From: Azolla caroliniana
Lineage: Eukaryota; Polypodiophyta
DNA length: 64,000 nucleotides
Assembly: GCA_043228905.1 (NCBI GenBank)
Contig: JBHGNT010000011.1
Coordinates: forward strand, 21,700,001-21,764,000
Direction of reading: 5' to 3'
Shown piece after piece: positions 1 through 12,636 of this stretch. The notes beneath the pieces are model-generated. The model saw nothing but the letters and a program-made list of their open reading frames with translations. It did not search any database and was not told where the DNA came from. How positions within the stretch are numbered: position 1 is the stretch's first letter; each line of letters opens with the position of its first letter. Both the position numbers and the translations under genes were made by a program.

Positions 1-4
1 AGCG

Positions 5-703
5 ATGCGGGCCCTTTTTTGGAGGCAATTGGCCGATGGATTGCCGATGGCAGATGCATGGATCCTCGCAGGGGACTTTAACATGACTTTGCACACGGAG
101 AACAAGGTGGGGGGTATGCATACGGCGGTGCAGGGGTCAGAGTTAGTTGCATGGGATTTGTTGATGGGCAGAATGGGAGTGAAAGATGCTTGGTATGTAC
201 TAAAAAAGCCTCGGAGCTCGTTATGCTTCTCAAGAGAAGGCTGCAATATAAATGGCTATTGTATGTCTCGCATAGACAGAATATACATATGCTCGGAATT
301 GGAAAAATATGGTAGCAATGTTGAAATCATCGCAGGTTCAACTTACTCTGATCACATGCCGGTTACGATTACGCTGGTCACTCAAAGGCTAAACAAAAGG
401 GACTGCAACTTAAGGATTAGTAGTAAACTTTTTGAGGATGTGGAGGTGAGAAGTAAGATAAGGAGTATATGGGAAAATAATCTAGTTGGTTGCGGTGCTT
501 TGGATAATCTTCGAGGAAAGATTATTGAAACTTCAAAGTATTTGCATGAAGAGACTAAAAATAGATTTGAGAGGTCCAAGGAAAGAGAGGTGAGACTAAG
601 AAGATCGATAGCGGCTGCCCAAAGAATGCTTCAGAAAAATCCCAAGTGTCTTTGGTCGAGATTAGGTCTGGAGGTTGCTAAAGAAACACTCTACAACGAC
701 TGA
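5..703 (+). pseudogene. LINE endonuclease domain, C-terminal part
   Basis: The reading frame enters from the window edge and holds the end of the endonuclease/exonuclease/phosphatase fold. A GDFN motif lies at about residues 23-26, SRIDRIY at about 88-94, and SDHMPV at about 115-120; these are the nucleotide-binding and catalytic Asp/His motifs of L1 endonucleases, which nick target DNA to prime reverse transcription. After residue 120 comes the charged linker usual before the reverse transcriptase. The frame stops at 701-703, while the downstream protein continues in a different frame from 706. A small indel has therefore separated the two domains, and the element is not functional as it stands. 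Confidence 0.85.
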
Positions 704-705
704 TT

Positions 706-3327
706 GTGTCAAGAAATAAGATGGTATTCAGGAGTTCAGCAGCTTGGTGGAGCAGGAATGGGGACAAGGTGAACCAACAATTTTTTAAGTTTAAAAAACC
801 GAGCACAAATGGTAACTTCAGTCCTAAACTGATCAAGGAGGGTTGTTCACTGTCAGAAGATGTATCGGAGATCATGGAGGCACTCACATCTCACTATAGT
901 GGGCTATTATCAAATAGTTATAGTCTCCCAGCCCAGCCTTCGCTGACAGAATTTGTATTGGAGCGAATGCAACCAAGAATTTCAGAGGTTGCACAAGTTA
1001 AGTGGTCAGGACCACTCTTGGAAGAAGAGGTGTCAGACGCTTTGGCAAGTATATGTAGTACGTCTTGTCCAGGCGACGACAGATTATCAAAAGATTTTTA
1101 TGAAAAATTTTGGGAACTAATTAAGGTTGACCTGATTGCTGGACTAAATGAGGCATGGGATGATGGGTACCTCCCTGAACATTTTAAAGAGGGACTAATA
1201 TTTCTAATTCCTAAGGTAAAGGGTATAGTTACGGATGTGAGGCAATGGAGACCGATTACGCTGCTCAACACAATCTATAAGATTTTTGCTAATATGCTGG
1301 CCAAGAGGGTCAAACCCCACTTACATGCGCTAATTAGTGTTGGACAAACAGGATTCATGGAAAATAGATGTATAATTGATAATGTGTTGACCTTTTGGGA
1401 AGCGATTGCCCTGGCGAAGAAAACCAATCAACATATTGCATGCCTCATGCTTGACTTTGAGAAGGCATATGACAGAGTACAGTGGCTTTTTTTAGACAAA
1501 GTCATGGAGCGGTTGGGACTACCCTCAAAATGGAGAGCAGCTGCGTTGGCCCTTTACAAAAGAAGCTTGAGTAGGGTGTTGGTATTAGGGCAACGGGGCC
1601 CATCAATGCCATTATGCAAGTCTGTCAGGCAGGGGTGCCCATTGGCCCCCTATCTTTATTTATTTATTTCAGAGGCATTCTCTTTCTTTCTAAATAGACC
1701 GGATCCAGGAATTCGGGGTTTGGTTGTCCCACATGCTTGCGAGGACTTGTTGGACTCCATGTATGCAGATGACACTATGCTCTATCTGCAAGGCAATGAT
1801 GCTAATTTACAACAGGCTGAAAACGGATTGAGTTGTTTTGTGAAGCATCAGGGGGGGGAAATTAATTGGAACAAAAGTAGAGGGTTTTGGGTAAGTCCAA
1901 ACTCCAGGCTGCATTGGCAACCTAATGCTAATTTTCAATGGGTTCCTAATGGAAGGGCTGTTAAGTATTTGGGCTTTTTGGTGGGAGTAGAGATTCAGAA
2001 AAATCAGCAGCTTGAGCAAGTGAAAGACAAAATTAGAAAAAAGCTTCGGTTATGGACATCAGTAAAGCTTTCCCTTGCAGGTAGAGTGGTTGTGGTAAAC
2101 CACATTTTGTTGGCCACCATGTGGCACTCGTTGGCATGTTGGATGTTAGATAAAGTTTGCATCAAAAATATTAAGGCAATGGTGAGAGGGTTCCTTTGGT
2201 CGGGTAGAGACCATGAGACAGCATCAGCTAAAGTGGCCTGGAGTTGTTTGATCAAGGAAAAAAGTCAAGGTGGACTTGGGTTGGTGGATTCGGTTCACCA
2301 AAGTAAGGCTTTACTTGGTAAGCTCTTGGTGCGAAGTCTCCAACCTGGACCAGAATTGTGGAAATTGCTTCTTAGAGACAGAGCTAAACTCTGGTGTCCG
2401 AGGAATGGCGGCCCTTGGACGGCAAAGAAGTGGTGGTTGTTTAGTCCAGGCCTAACGTTAAAAGAACCTACTAGCATGGAGGATAGGGTGGCCCGCTCCA
2501 TAATGAGGGCATGGTCAAGTTTAAGAGAGGGGCTTGTCTTAATGCAGCCAAAAACAATGGAGGAACAACTCCATCAACCTCTATTTTGGAACCCCAGGAT
2601 TCGAAGTGATGACGGTATGATGCTTGGTTAGAAAAAATACTTGCCATGGGGAAAAATGGTAGAGTACAATGTTAGTTCAGTAAGAGACTGGGAGGAGTTC
2701 AAAAGGAGAAGAAGGGAGGGACTGGTTGGTAGCCCTAGATTTACTGGCAGGCTGGAAAAGATTACCCATTTGATAGATAGGGTTGTTGATGGTCTAGCTA
2801 GGCTGAATGAAGAAGAGGGGGTCTGGTTTGGGTGGTTTGTGGGTGAGGACGATGCACAAATTATCCGAGGCAGGTGCCCATCTAATGAGTATCGGTGGTG
2901 GGGCAACCTAAGTGCTTTGGCAGACAATGGCCAATGGTTGGCAGTACGAGTGGCAATGCTGGAAGGTGAGAAGTGGCAAGTAAACCCGGACCCAGGGAAG
3001 CTGCAATCTGATTGTAAGCTTTGGATAGTTGACAACAAGCCCATATGTGATTTGGATTGGGATCCACTAGAGGTGTGGTGGCAGAAACCGGGAACAGACA
3101 AACTTGAACGGTTTTTCGAGTACACTACCAAGCTAGGAAGGCAAATCATTGGATCTAAATCGATGGGTGTTGCCCTAACTCGCAATAGCTGGAAGGATAA
3201 AGGCATTTCTGATGGCTGGTCGAAGTTGTTTTGGAGGAGGCTATGGGCGTTCGATATGCCAGAAAAAATAAAGCTTTGGTTGTGGCTTCTTAGTCACAAA
3301 GCTGTACCAGTGGGGGGAGTGGCTTAG
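706..3327 (+). pseudogene. LINE reverse transcriptase with one internal stop
   Basis: This is the reverse transcriptase core of the LINE. Visible motifs are QWRPITLLN (fingers), GQTGFMENRCIIDN, LMLDFEKAYDRVQW (motif A, catalytic Asp), RQGCPLAPYL (motif B), MYADDTMLYL (motif C, the YADD catalytic pair) and KYLGFLVG (motif D/E). The catalytic Asp residues are intact. A TAG at 2629-2631 interrupts the frame, which then continues in register (2641 onward) into the region ahead of the zinc-binding domain. The frame ends at 3325-3327, just after a G6 run where the downstream zinc-binding frame is shifted. I call it a pseudogene because of the stop and the flanking frame breaks. Confidence 0.9.
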
Positions 3328-3930
3328 GTGTCGTGGTGGTGAGGCTGGATGCAAAATTTGTGGTCACCCTTGGGAATCAATTCCTCATTGTTTTTGGAAT
3401 TGTAACGAGGCTATTAACATTTGGGGTAGAAGTCTCCGGATAGTGGCAACATGCGGCGTGAATGGGAGAGTTGTATGGGGGTCCGTACAGGGGCTGAAGT
3501 TAACAGGGGAAGGTTGGGCTGAACAGTTAAACCCTCACGGACATGGATTTATAGTGCAGGGTGGCAAGGTGTTTCAAGGGGCTGGAGTTCAACCTGGCAC
3601 TAACTCAGAACTTTTTGAAGAGATATGGAGGATGGTGGCTTGTTTATCGGTCTAGCACATTTGGACCAACCGTTGTAAGTTTGTTTTTCAACAACAAAAG
3701 ATCCCTAGTGGTGAGGTATTAATAAATATTTGGTTTGAGTTGGTCTCTTGGCTGCGGGGACGATACGACTCGATTAAGGGGGAATCTGATGCAGCTGAAA
3801 GATCTCGATCAAAGTTCTTGCTGAAATGGGGTAATTCTCCTATGGTCGACAGATCATCATCAGGGCCTCAATGGCACTACCAAGCACCCCGATGGTTGTT
3901 TCCCCCAATAGTTTCTAACCGCGTCTAGGT
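3315..3930 (+). pseudogene. LINE zinc-binding region and C-terminal tail
   Basis: Read in the frame shifted after the G6 run, the sequence gives a Cys-rich segment (RCRGGE..CKICGHPW, then HCFWNCNEA), which fits the zinc-binding region that follows reverse transcriptase in plant LINEs. More frame changes follow. The tail at about 3650-3928 contains the pattern W..RCKFVFQQQ then WFELVSWLRGRYDSIKG, which is also found in the fragments at 4095-4550 and 12071-12328. Those three therefore belong to one LINE lineage. Confidence 0.75.
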
Positions 3931-4094
3931 GCTATAAATTTGTATAGTTATGGTACAAATAACTAGGTTATTGGAGTTGTTTGGATACGTTTGTTGAAAA
4001 TGAGGTGGGGACTATGTCCGCTTTGATGGGAAGGCCAGAGTGAGGGCTGTTGAGAGGAATTTTGAGAGTTCTATGATGTAATTTTGTTTGCTAA

Positions 4095-4550
4095 CTAATG
4101 CGAAGTAGTGATTTTTTTGGAAAAAAATAAAAACAAAAACTTTGGTGCTGAGTCGAACCACTCCACCTTATCAACAAGCCGTCTATAAAATATACCTATG
4201 TCCCAAATGGCATGAAACTCCAAACGCTTAAGCTCCACTTGGTGAGTATTACCTTTTATACTATCCAACAACCCTATGCGATTATGCACAATCTCTATCC
4301 AAATTCCCGAAATTATTTGGGAAGGTCTTTCAGTCACATTTTGAAATACCTTCAAACATCGAGCCTTCCAAATATACCAAATTGTAATACTACTTACCAA
4401 TTGCCATATTTGAGGTTTATCAGTTTGTATTTGTGGATTCAAAGGGATCAATATTTTTTCCATCAAACCATATCTCATCATAATAGCATCTGCAACCTCC
4501 TCCTGTTCATATACCATAGGTTTATCATGTACCACCGCCCATAATACCAC
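4095..4550 (-). pseudogene. LINE ORF2 C-terminal fragment, opposite strand
   Basis: A 151-residue open frame on the minus strand carries IWYIWKARCLKVFQNV followed by IWIEIVHNRIGLLDSIKG and a conserved late Trp. This matches the C-terminal tail of the LINE that ends just upstream on the other strand. There is no reverse transcriptase or endonuclease here, so this is a 5'-truncated copy, the common product of incomplete target-primed reverse transcription. The two elements lie tail to tail. It is not expected to be a host gene. Confidence 0.75.
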
Positions 4551-5286
4551 ACCCTATGTATACACTGCTCTAGGATATATTGGAGTTAATGATTTTATTA
4601 TTTGTTTCCATATGTTCGTAGCAAAACCACAACTCCATAAACAGTTTAGCAGTCTCTACTAAATCCGTAGAAAATAATATAGTCTTATTTCCGAAAAAGA
4701 ATATACTCCAATAGTTAAAATATACACAAACTCGATCGGGAAATAATATAGTCTTATGATGTAAACATCCATGAATATGGGAATTGACTATATTGAGGTT
4801 TATTTTCACAATAGAATGTGAATAAAAAAAAACAAGGATCCTCCATGGAGGTGACTTGGTAAGGCATTGACTCAAGGTAACCATGGTTGCATGGTGATTG
4901 CCAAAATGTGAAGTTCCATGTTAGAGGGAAGCATATGGATGCTCAAAAGTATCGAATTCAAGTATACTTCAAGTGCACTTATTTGTGCAAACAATCATCA
5001 CGAAATTAGCAAGCCCAATTGCATCCTAGTAGACAAGACGATGATTGAGGAGCACCATTCAAGTTGACAAGCTCTAGTCCAACCCCACAATATCTTGACT
5101 CAAACTTGGCTAAATTGTGGGTTATGTTGGTTATTTCTAGTGTGCCATGCATTGTTAATGTGTTGAGTTGTATCCTTCCAAAAAACAATAGAATTTAAGT
5201 TGAATTGTATTCTACTTAAGGAAAAAAGTTTTTTTTTCCAAAGAAAAGATACACCTAGGTATTATAAAATCATTAGAAATACAAAA
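4551..5286. other. No gene recognised
   Basis: AT-rich sequence with only short, compositionally random open frames. I see no domain, splice-linked coding potential or repeat boundary here. Confidence 0.5.
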
Positions 5287-5511
5287 GTTGATGGTTGGTT
5301 CGGTGAGAACAACACCACCAAAACAAAGCTAATGTCAACCATAAATCCATCCATCCTTTCATGAGGAGAGAAGGACCTAAAAACATTTTCAATTCTGCTT
5401 TTGCTTCAAACATGATGGCTGGTTCGGTCAAAACAACAACACCACCAAAACAACGCTAATGCCAACCATAAATCCATCCATCCATTCATGAGAGAAGGAC
5501 CTAAAAACATT
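5287..5511. repeat. Direct repeat pair, about 105 bp each
   Basis: Two copies, about 5287-5391 and 5409-5511, share the string of words GATGG..GGTTCGGT, ACACCACCAAAACAA, GCTAATG.CAACC, ATAAATCCATCCATCC and GAAGGACCTAAAAACATTT. They differ by a few substitutions and small indels. This looks like a local tandem duplication with a short spacer. No coding content is apparent. Confidence 0.8.
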
Positions 5512-7177
5512 TCCGAAGTCAAGTTTTGTAAATGATGCAAAAACCCACTGCCTTGGAAACAATCTAAGAAAACATGCCAAATTTTAGAAACGCAGTTCCA
5601 AATCTAACGAGCAATCATACATTATATGAAACAATATGAGTACTATCTTCTACTTACTTGCAGGAGGAGTTATTTTTGGAAAAAAGAAGAGGTACTTGCT
5701 TGTTGCTACTCTTTAGAGCTTGTCCCAAAGGTAAACCCTTGATCAATATTCTCTCTATGTGAAGTGTATTATTGATAGACATTAACATATATTAATGGCA
5801 TGATTCGAGTCATATCTAGATACCAAAGATAAATATAAGTAGAGCTTTGATTGTGAATAGTTTAACCTTTAGTTTACTTTATTTCCCCCTGAAAAAATGT
5901 TTAATTATATATGTATGTGTTTGTCAAGCATTGGAGTTGAACGAGTTATTATATACTTATCATTTCAATTTTGAATTATTGCAATTTGTTTAAATCACTT
6001 GGAAAACAATAAGAGAAACTTTGTCTTCTCATCAGGTCATCCATTCTCTATAATTTGGCCGTGATGTTTCACCTTTTCATAGCTTTATGTTTGTTATCTT
6101 TTCAAAATAAATGTTGGAACTTGGTTCTAACAAAAGAATGTGAAAACGAGCGGAAAATTCTATATAGCTAAACATAAAACAAAGGGCTTACTAAAGTTGA
6201 AAATCGTCACAAATATATTTGAACGGAAAGTTTGATGACGTAGGATAGTTATATCTATTTAATTTTTCTCTAAATCATTTTATTAAGCCACATATCACAC
6301 CCCTAAAGTTTTTAAGTCACTAATAGTTGGGACTCGTGAGAGTAAATTCCCTATTTCTAGCAACTCAAGGCATGTAACCTTGACAATCACTTGACTTTGT
6401 TACTCGACGATCATTATCTTGTATACAAGTTGGTGTTAGTTGTTAAGTTCAATGCATTAAGATCATTGTGCAAAATGGAAAGGGACACTCTAACTTCTCT
6501 CCATTTCATTAGTCTCACTCTCTCTCCACCCTCTCTTATTGATTGATTTCTCATGGTCTTTCTCTATTATTGGATCTCTCTTAGGTAGTGGGGCAAATAG
6601 AATATATCTAAACATTTCTTTGATATATATTACCCATTTTGACCAATCATATTGATATAATTTAGAGAAATAAAAGCAAGTTTTTAAAAATAACTAAGAA
6701 AATTGTACACATTTTGTCGTTTATAATTTTATTAAGAGACTAGTGAGATATAGGAGGGACGAAACTCTGAACAATTTCAATTTTTTTGGCATAGATTTAT
6801 TAAAGATGATGCGACCATTCTATATATCTATAAGCATATTAACTAATGTTTGACGAAAAAATATCCCTTTGTTCATGATGAAACCAGCTACTCACAAACT
6901 ATTGCAACATCCGTTTCGATAAGTAGGTTTAATATAGTTTAATAAGAAATAAAAATGGTCACATGTGGATATTCTACTTGCAACTCTATGAAAAAGGATT
7001 ACTCGAAGAAACATTTCTCGAACAACAATGATCAAGTTGAAACCTACATATGAATAATCTAATCATGAAAAACATTACGTGCTAAAGCACAATGTATCAA
7101 CATTCCCTTTATCTTTCATGTCCTAGATTTTGAAGCTATTTTATTAAAATTCTCAAATTCGGGCACAATGTTGTAGA
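5512..7177. other. No gene recognised
   Basis: AT-rich intergenic DNA. Open frames are short and show no recognisable domain. I see no clear repeat. Confidence 0.5.
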
Positions 7178-7743
7178 GGTAAACCTAGCAATGGGCCGGT
7201 TTCGGCTTAAACCAAACCGAACCGTTAAACCATGGTTTAAAGGTTTATAAGTTCCAAAATAATTAAATGGTTTGGTTTGGTTTTAATTAATAATAAACGG
7301 TTCGGTTTCAGTTCGGTTTGGTTTTTAAACTAGGGTTTATAGGTTTTTGGGCTATCTTTTTTTATCCATTAAATGTTTATGTAATTTAATGGTTTAATTA
7401 ATGTTTTTCATTGGTTTAATTCACTTAACTTAATTAATTATTTAATCTAATGGCTCAATTAATCTTATTCATTTATTTTAATATAAATGTTTATTTAATT
7501 AATTTTTTAATTAGCTTGGCTTAAATGTGGTTAGGTTTAAACTTTTTATTAAATGGTTCGGTTTAGTTTTAACTTTTCCCTAAACGGTTTTGGTTTAAAT
7601 GGTTTAGTTTACCTTTTTTTTAAATGGTTTGGTTTAAATGTTCGAATGTTCATAAACGGTTTGTTTTGGTTTTTGTTTAATATAAAGGGTTTGGTTTGGT
7701 TTCAAGGCATCGAAACCGAATCGGGCCCATTGCTAGGTAAACC
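7178..7743 (+). mobile_element. hAT-type MITE with 8-bp target site duplication
   Basis: The element spans 7186-7735 (550 bp). It begins TAGCAATGGGCC and ends with the inverse GGGCCCATTGCTA. It is flanked by a perfect 8-bp direct duplication, GGTAAACC, at 7178-7185 and 7736-7743. An 8-bp duplication is the hallmark of hAT transposases. The interior is low in complexity, built from variations of GGTTTGGTTT and AACCGAACC that can themselves pair as inverted repeats, and it encodes no transposase, so it is non-autonomous. A short open frame at 7553-7819 is an artefact of the repeat. A second copy in opposite orientation lies at 21759-22238. Confidence 0.9.
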
Positions 7744-9109
7744 TTGTGCTGCAACATTAAGGTTGTATATTTCATGCATTGCTAGCTATAGTTTACTTGA
7801 GACAAGCGCTAAAACTTAATGGGTAGGTAGGTGTCTTATTGGATTTGGACCATTTTGCTCATCAAAACATATTGTTAAAAATTTATGCCCATCATATTGG
7901 TATATAACATTTATCAATTTGTAGATCTTACACACCCACACACAATGTCATGCTCATCAAAAGCGTGTACTTTTTTTTTTTTTCCAAAAGCATGTACTTG
8001 AATGACAAAATATCCTTATAAAGTTCTAAGTCTTTTTATAGAGTGAGATTGTAAGGATCTTGTCATCTTGAAAGGTGATAAATGTGCAATTCTTAGTAGT
8101 ATGAAATCATGCACACTAGTAGTTTGCTTCAACACATTAGTTGTAAAACATTGACATTTCATTTTCGAGAAGAAGTTGAATGGATTATCTTTAGATGGAT
8201 TATGCACGCCACTCGAAAAAGGGTAGCTTAAAACTTATTTCTCAACGACATTGATAAGGTCATCAAACGTGAGCTGAACAAACGAAAGAGATAATACATC
8301 ATGACAAAATTGACAAAGAGGAGTTGTGTCACTATGCTATGGTCTTTAAAACATCAAGGTCATCACATGGTGTTATGACGATGGCAATAAGTGGTGGAAA
8401 GCAAAACAAAGCAAAATAAAAATAGAAGAAAAGAAAAACAATTGTGCAATTGATTGTCCTTAATCATTAAGAACAAGATGTGCTCACATGACATTGTCTG
8501 AGAAAACATTTAATGTGCAAGATCTCTTCTTTCAATGATACAGTAGCAATAGTAGTAGGAGACCGTAGGAGTCCCTTTCTTATCATTTACTTAAAACAAA
8601 TGATTCGAACAACAACGAGGTCACATGCCATCTAGAGCTTCCCACACTCCCCCACGTGCCCTTTCTTCTCATCATGATGTCATCATTGATTGTATAACGG
8701 ATGGACCTGGCTCGTCGTGCTCTTTTTTTTAGATGTGACGTTATCATTGAACTGTAAAATGAATGACATGGTCTATCATGCGTGTTTTGACTTTGATGAT
8801 ATGTTAAGCTCTTGCTTTTTGAAGATACAATGGAATAATTAATGAATGGGCAAATTATGCACATTAGAAATTTAGTCGATTCAAGAAAATATACAGATCT
8901 AAATATAGGTATAAATGTATAGAAATGAATACTAAAAAATATACTGATATATTATACATTCCTCGCTCGTTTCGTTTCCCTTTGATCCATCATTACTTCC
9001 AACAAGACATGTTTTGAGATAGTGTGAAACAAAGATTGTATTGGTACATAACCCTGAAGGCTGACTTCATAGTTTTAAGCATGAACAACACAATTACATT
9101 TAAAACATG
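7744..9109. other. No gene recognised
   Basis: Intergenic AT-rich sequence with simple A and T runs and no supported coding or RNA gene. Confidence 0.5.
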
Positions 9110-9610
9110 AATTGCACATATCCATAGCTGGCAGGGCAAATCACCAAGGTGTGCACACACCTTTTAATTAGAGAAAGCATACTCCCTAGTGGTCTACGAT
9201 TTTGTGCTATAGTTTATGATATATAAAGGTTTATAAGTTTACATTAACTATAGAAGTCACAAGATTTTGTAGGTATCTATATCTATTTGAGGGATTTTTC
9301 ATGAGTTGGGCATAACATTTAACATGAATCACACATATCCGTTGCCACTTTTTTAATTGAGAAAGCATGCCCTCTAATGGTCTATGATTTTGTAGTGACT
9401 TGAACTCACAATCCAAAGGCTTAGTTTATGATATATAAACGTGTATAAGTTTGCTTTAACTATGGAACTCATATGATAAAGGTTTATGAGTTTGCATTAA
9501 CAATGGGACTCATTTGATTTTTTTTTTGGAACTCATATGATTTTGTAGAAATCTATATCTCGTTGATGGAATTTCATGAGTTGTGACATAATATTTATTG
9601 ACTTGATCAT
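9110..9610. repeat. Diverged tandem duplication of about 210 bp
   Basis: The block at about 9110-9320 recurs at about 9320-9605. Shared landmarks are ACATGAAT..CACATATCC, GTTTATGATATATAAA, TATAAGTTT, CATGATTTTGTAG-like text and ATCTATATCT followed by ATTTCATGAGTTG. The copies are clearly diverged, so the duplication is old. Nothing coding is seen. Confidence 0.6.
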
Positions 9611-10117
9611 AATTTAGTGTTTCATTGTGGGCCAATTCCACATGTTTGTATATGTATTTAAGCCCTCTTTGTACATGAATGAACTTGCACTTTCTTCCCA
9701 ATGTGGATTATGTGTGAGTGAGCGTTTGCTTGTGTGTGTGTGCACATGCACATGCATTTGTGTCTCCTTAAGCACAATTGGACGCATAATTTGTCCCCAA
9801 TGTGGATTGTGAAAGCATAGTCATTTCTGTCTTTGGGTGGGCGTGGTTGTGGGTTTAACTGTGGGTGTGCATGTTTAAGCCAAAGCTCAGAGGGAGGATA
9901 AGAAAACGAAGAAAATATTAATAATGTTGATTGATAACACACTATGATAACCCTAGGCATGAGCATATTGGGATTAACGTGAATTAAAGGATCTAATATA
10001 TCTATTTGTTGGATTCACAATAAGTACAAACATGCATTATAATTTAATGTGGGAAATCCAAACAAACATTCCCATATCTCTATGTGAATTTCTTTAACGA
10101 GTCTTCCCACATTGTGC
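9611..10117. other. No gene recognised
   Basis: Contains a short GT-rich stretch near 9733-9760 and otherwise unremarkable AT-rich DNA. Confidence 0.45.
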
Positions 10118-10257
10118 GCACATAGATAGTCATTGATAAGAGACCCCTAGGCCATTATTTTGCATTCCTTGATTATATCATATGTGAATATGCGCGCACA
10201 TAGATAATCATTGATAAGAGACCTTAGGGCCATTACTTTGCATTCCTAAATTATATC
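10118..10257. repeat. Direct repeat pair, about 70 bp each
   Basis: GCGCACATAGATA.TCATTG followed by ATAAGAGACC and GCCATTA.TTTGCATTCCT occurs at about 10118-10184 and again at about 10194-10257. It is immediately followed by the larger 388-bp tandem duplication, so this stretch has been a focus of local duplication. Confidence 0.8.
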
Positions 10258-10269
10258 ATGGGCAAAAAA

Positions 10270-11045
10270 CAACTTGAGGTCATTTTTCTTTAGAACATTG
10301 CTAAAACTATAATCACCGTATGTCCTCAAAATTTAAGCCTAATGGCCTTCATCTTAATCCAAAGACAACAACGTGCCCTAAACTTAAAGCACAACACGGT
10401 GAGTTGCCTTAAAATGTCACATTCAGGTGGGTCACTATGCAAGAATAATACTACAACCACCACACGATATTAACAAGATCAATCATGCTTGGAGTTTCTA
10501 AAAGAGGAAGATCATAACCTCCATGCCATTTTCCCCTTGTTTACAATATGAATTGGGGCACTCTACAATTTGAAGTACTATGAAGCATTCTTACACGTGT
10601 GGACCAGAACACCAAATTGGCTTCACCACTAACTCTTTACTTTTGACTAGAGTCCAACAACTTGAGGTAATTTTTCTTTAGAACATTGCTAAAACTATAA
10701 TCACCGTATGTCCTCAAAATTTAAGCCTAATGGCCTTCATCTTAATCCAAAGACAACAACGTGCCCTAAACTTAAAGCACAACACGGTGAGTTGCCTTAA
10801 AATGACACATTCAGGTGAGTCACTATGCAAGAATAATACTACAACCACCACACGATATTAACAAGATCAATCATGCTTGGAGTTTCTAAAAGAGGAAGAT
10901 CATAACCTCCATGCCATTTTCCCCTTGTTTACAATATGAATTGGGGCACTCTACAATTTGAAGTATTATGAAGCATTCTTACACGTGTGGACCAGAACAC
11001 CAAATTGGCTTCACCGCTAACTCTTTACTTTTGACTAGAGTCCAA
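10270..11045. repeat. Recent 388-bp tandem duplication
   Basis: The segment 10270-10657 is repeated at 10658-11045 with a constant offset of 388 bases. Both units start AACTTGAGGT.ATTTTTC and end TTTTGACTAGAGTCCAAC. Only a handful of differences are visible over nearly 400 bp (for example TGTCAC versus TGACAC), so the event is recent. I recognise no gene in the unit. A 74-residue open frame begins near its end but has no known domain. Confidence 0.9.
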
Positions 11046-12070
11046 CTACCCACTTACAAAGGGCCTTCATGCCCACCTCCTTTTTTGCACCTTGTAACCT
11101 TGCAAATCTTCTCCTTAACAACCATTACCCCTTCTTCCACAACTTGCATTGGCTTCAAATTAAAGGTACAATCATGTATAGTAATTTTGTGATGGGTAAT
11201 GTTTTTGCCCATCTTCAGGATCCAAATGCTTGTTTTTCCCACACTTCCCTCCTCTTTTACCAACACTACATCGATGGGTTGTTAATGGGATGAAACGAAA
11301 ATTCATATAAGTGTCGCTTGTGTCATGAGATGTTTTTGGTTAACTCCTATAATTATCGAAACCCTTGTTTTGTGTTGCTAAGATATGTTGCCCCTAGAGG
11401 ATCAATGTCATCATTCACTCTCGGCAAGCAGGAACATTGAACATGGGTTGGTTTCCAATGAATTTGAGAACGATCACACACATTACACACACAAATTCAA
11501 CATATATGTACTTACCTTTCATGTAATTGTATACTTATATATGTACGGTTACACACTCATATTGATAAATTTATACCTACCTTTACATAACACATACATA
11601 TTCATATGAACATCCACATACATTCACACGTATGCATGCAAACCCACCCAACCATAGAGGTACACTAGGAAGTTAAACATAAAGATTGAAAGAAATTGGG
11701 TGTTAAAGCCAACATCTCGTGAGTATTTCAAAGACATCAATGCAACTCAAGTCACCCATCTCCTCTCTGGTTCAAGACCCCAACATCCCGCTCAGGTTTC
11801 AAATGCAGGCATGTATTTTTGTGACAACGCTTGAAACATATCACACTCCTTATAAACTAATGTTTCCTTCTACAACTCATGTTACAAGTGGATTGAAGGT
11901 TAGGGTCCTTTTAAAAAAAAGAAAAAAGATACACCTTGGTATATTACTTGAGAAATGTACATATCGAAAACAGAAGGAGACATTTCATCTCACCTCTATT
12001 GTAATACAAAAGCTAATACCAACATCTGATCAAACAGATGATATCATATAAGGAACAAATGGAGCACAAT
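11046..12070. other. No gene recognised
   Basis: Contains many CACAT/ATACAC-type short motifs around 11470-11630 and small open frames without domain character. No support for a gene. Confidence 0.45.
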
Positions 12071-12328
12071 CTACAAGTTATGCAATAAAAAAGAAGGTAT
12101 GGCAGAATTCCACTTCATACCAGAAGTCGTATCTGAAAATAAGTGAAGCCCTCGCCACTGTTTCTTAAAGTCCACTTGACGTTGCCTTTGAGCATCAGTT
12201 GAACCCTGCAGATCATCATATTGTCCACGTATGGTATGGACAAATAACAACCAAAATTCAATAAGCATAGTACTGAGATGTATGTGAGCATTATTAAAAA
12301 CAGCCTCACATCTCATTTTCCATCTCAT
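12071..12328 (-). pseudogene. LINE ORF2 C-terminal remnant
   Basis: An 85-residue minus-strand frame reads MRCEAVFNNAHIHL, then FWLLFVHTIRGQYDDLQG and QVDFKKQW. Spacing and key residues (RC..VF, then W/F..R.QYD..G, then W) match the tails at 3650-3928 and 4095-4550. This is a third, heavily 5'-truncated copy of the same LINE lineage. Confidence 0.65.
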
Positions 12329-12636
12329 AGGTTAGGGTCATTTTTAAACAAATGGTACATAAAAATATTAACCCATGTGTCAAACAAGTTGTCTCGTCCT
12401 ATCACTGCCCGGAAAAATGGCATTATACTACACAACAACTTGTCATTAAATGATTTCCCCCCCCATAAACCCTCGAAACCTAACTTTGTACAACATGTTT
12501 AAATTGTATATTATTTTTTTCTCCTCCCATTGTTCTCTTATGCATCTATATTCCTCATTTATTTCTTTAGCATATAGTTACTTCCTTATTACCTTAAATG
12601 CTCTTTCATGTTTTCTTATACATTCACTACTCTCAA

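Larger units (their letters stand above)
1..4090 (+). mobile_element. L1-type LINE retrotransposon, 5'-truncated by the window edge, decayed
   Basis: Non-LTR retrotransposon copy. In order along the + strand it shows the C-terminal part of an apurinic-type endonuclease, a long reverse transcriptase, a zinc-binding region and a basic C-terminal tail, which is the plant L1 ORF2 order. The 5' part, including any ORF1, lies outside the window. The open frame is broken three times: a frame change near 700, a TAG at 2629-2631, and a frame change at a run of six G near 3312-3317. The coding trace ends near 3930 and is followed by an untranslated tail that runs into an opposite-strand LINE fragment at about 4.09 kb. 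I saw no poly(A) tail or target duplication that would fix the exact 3' end. Confidence 0.9.

Noticed and set aside
7553-7819. 88-codon frame rich in Phe/Gly/Leu
   Set aside because: Lies in the GGTTTGGTTT interior of the hAT MITE and runs out of it into flanking DNA.
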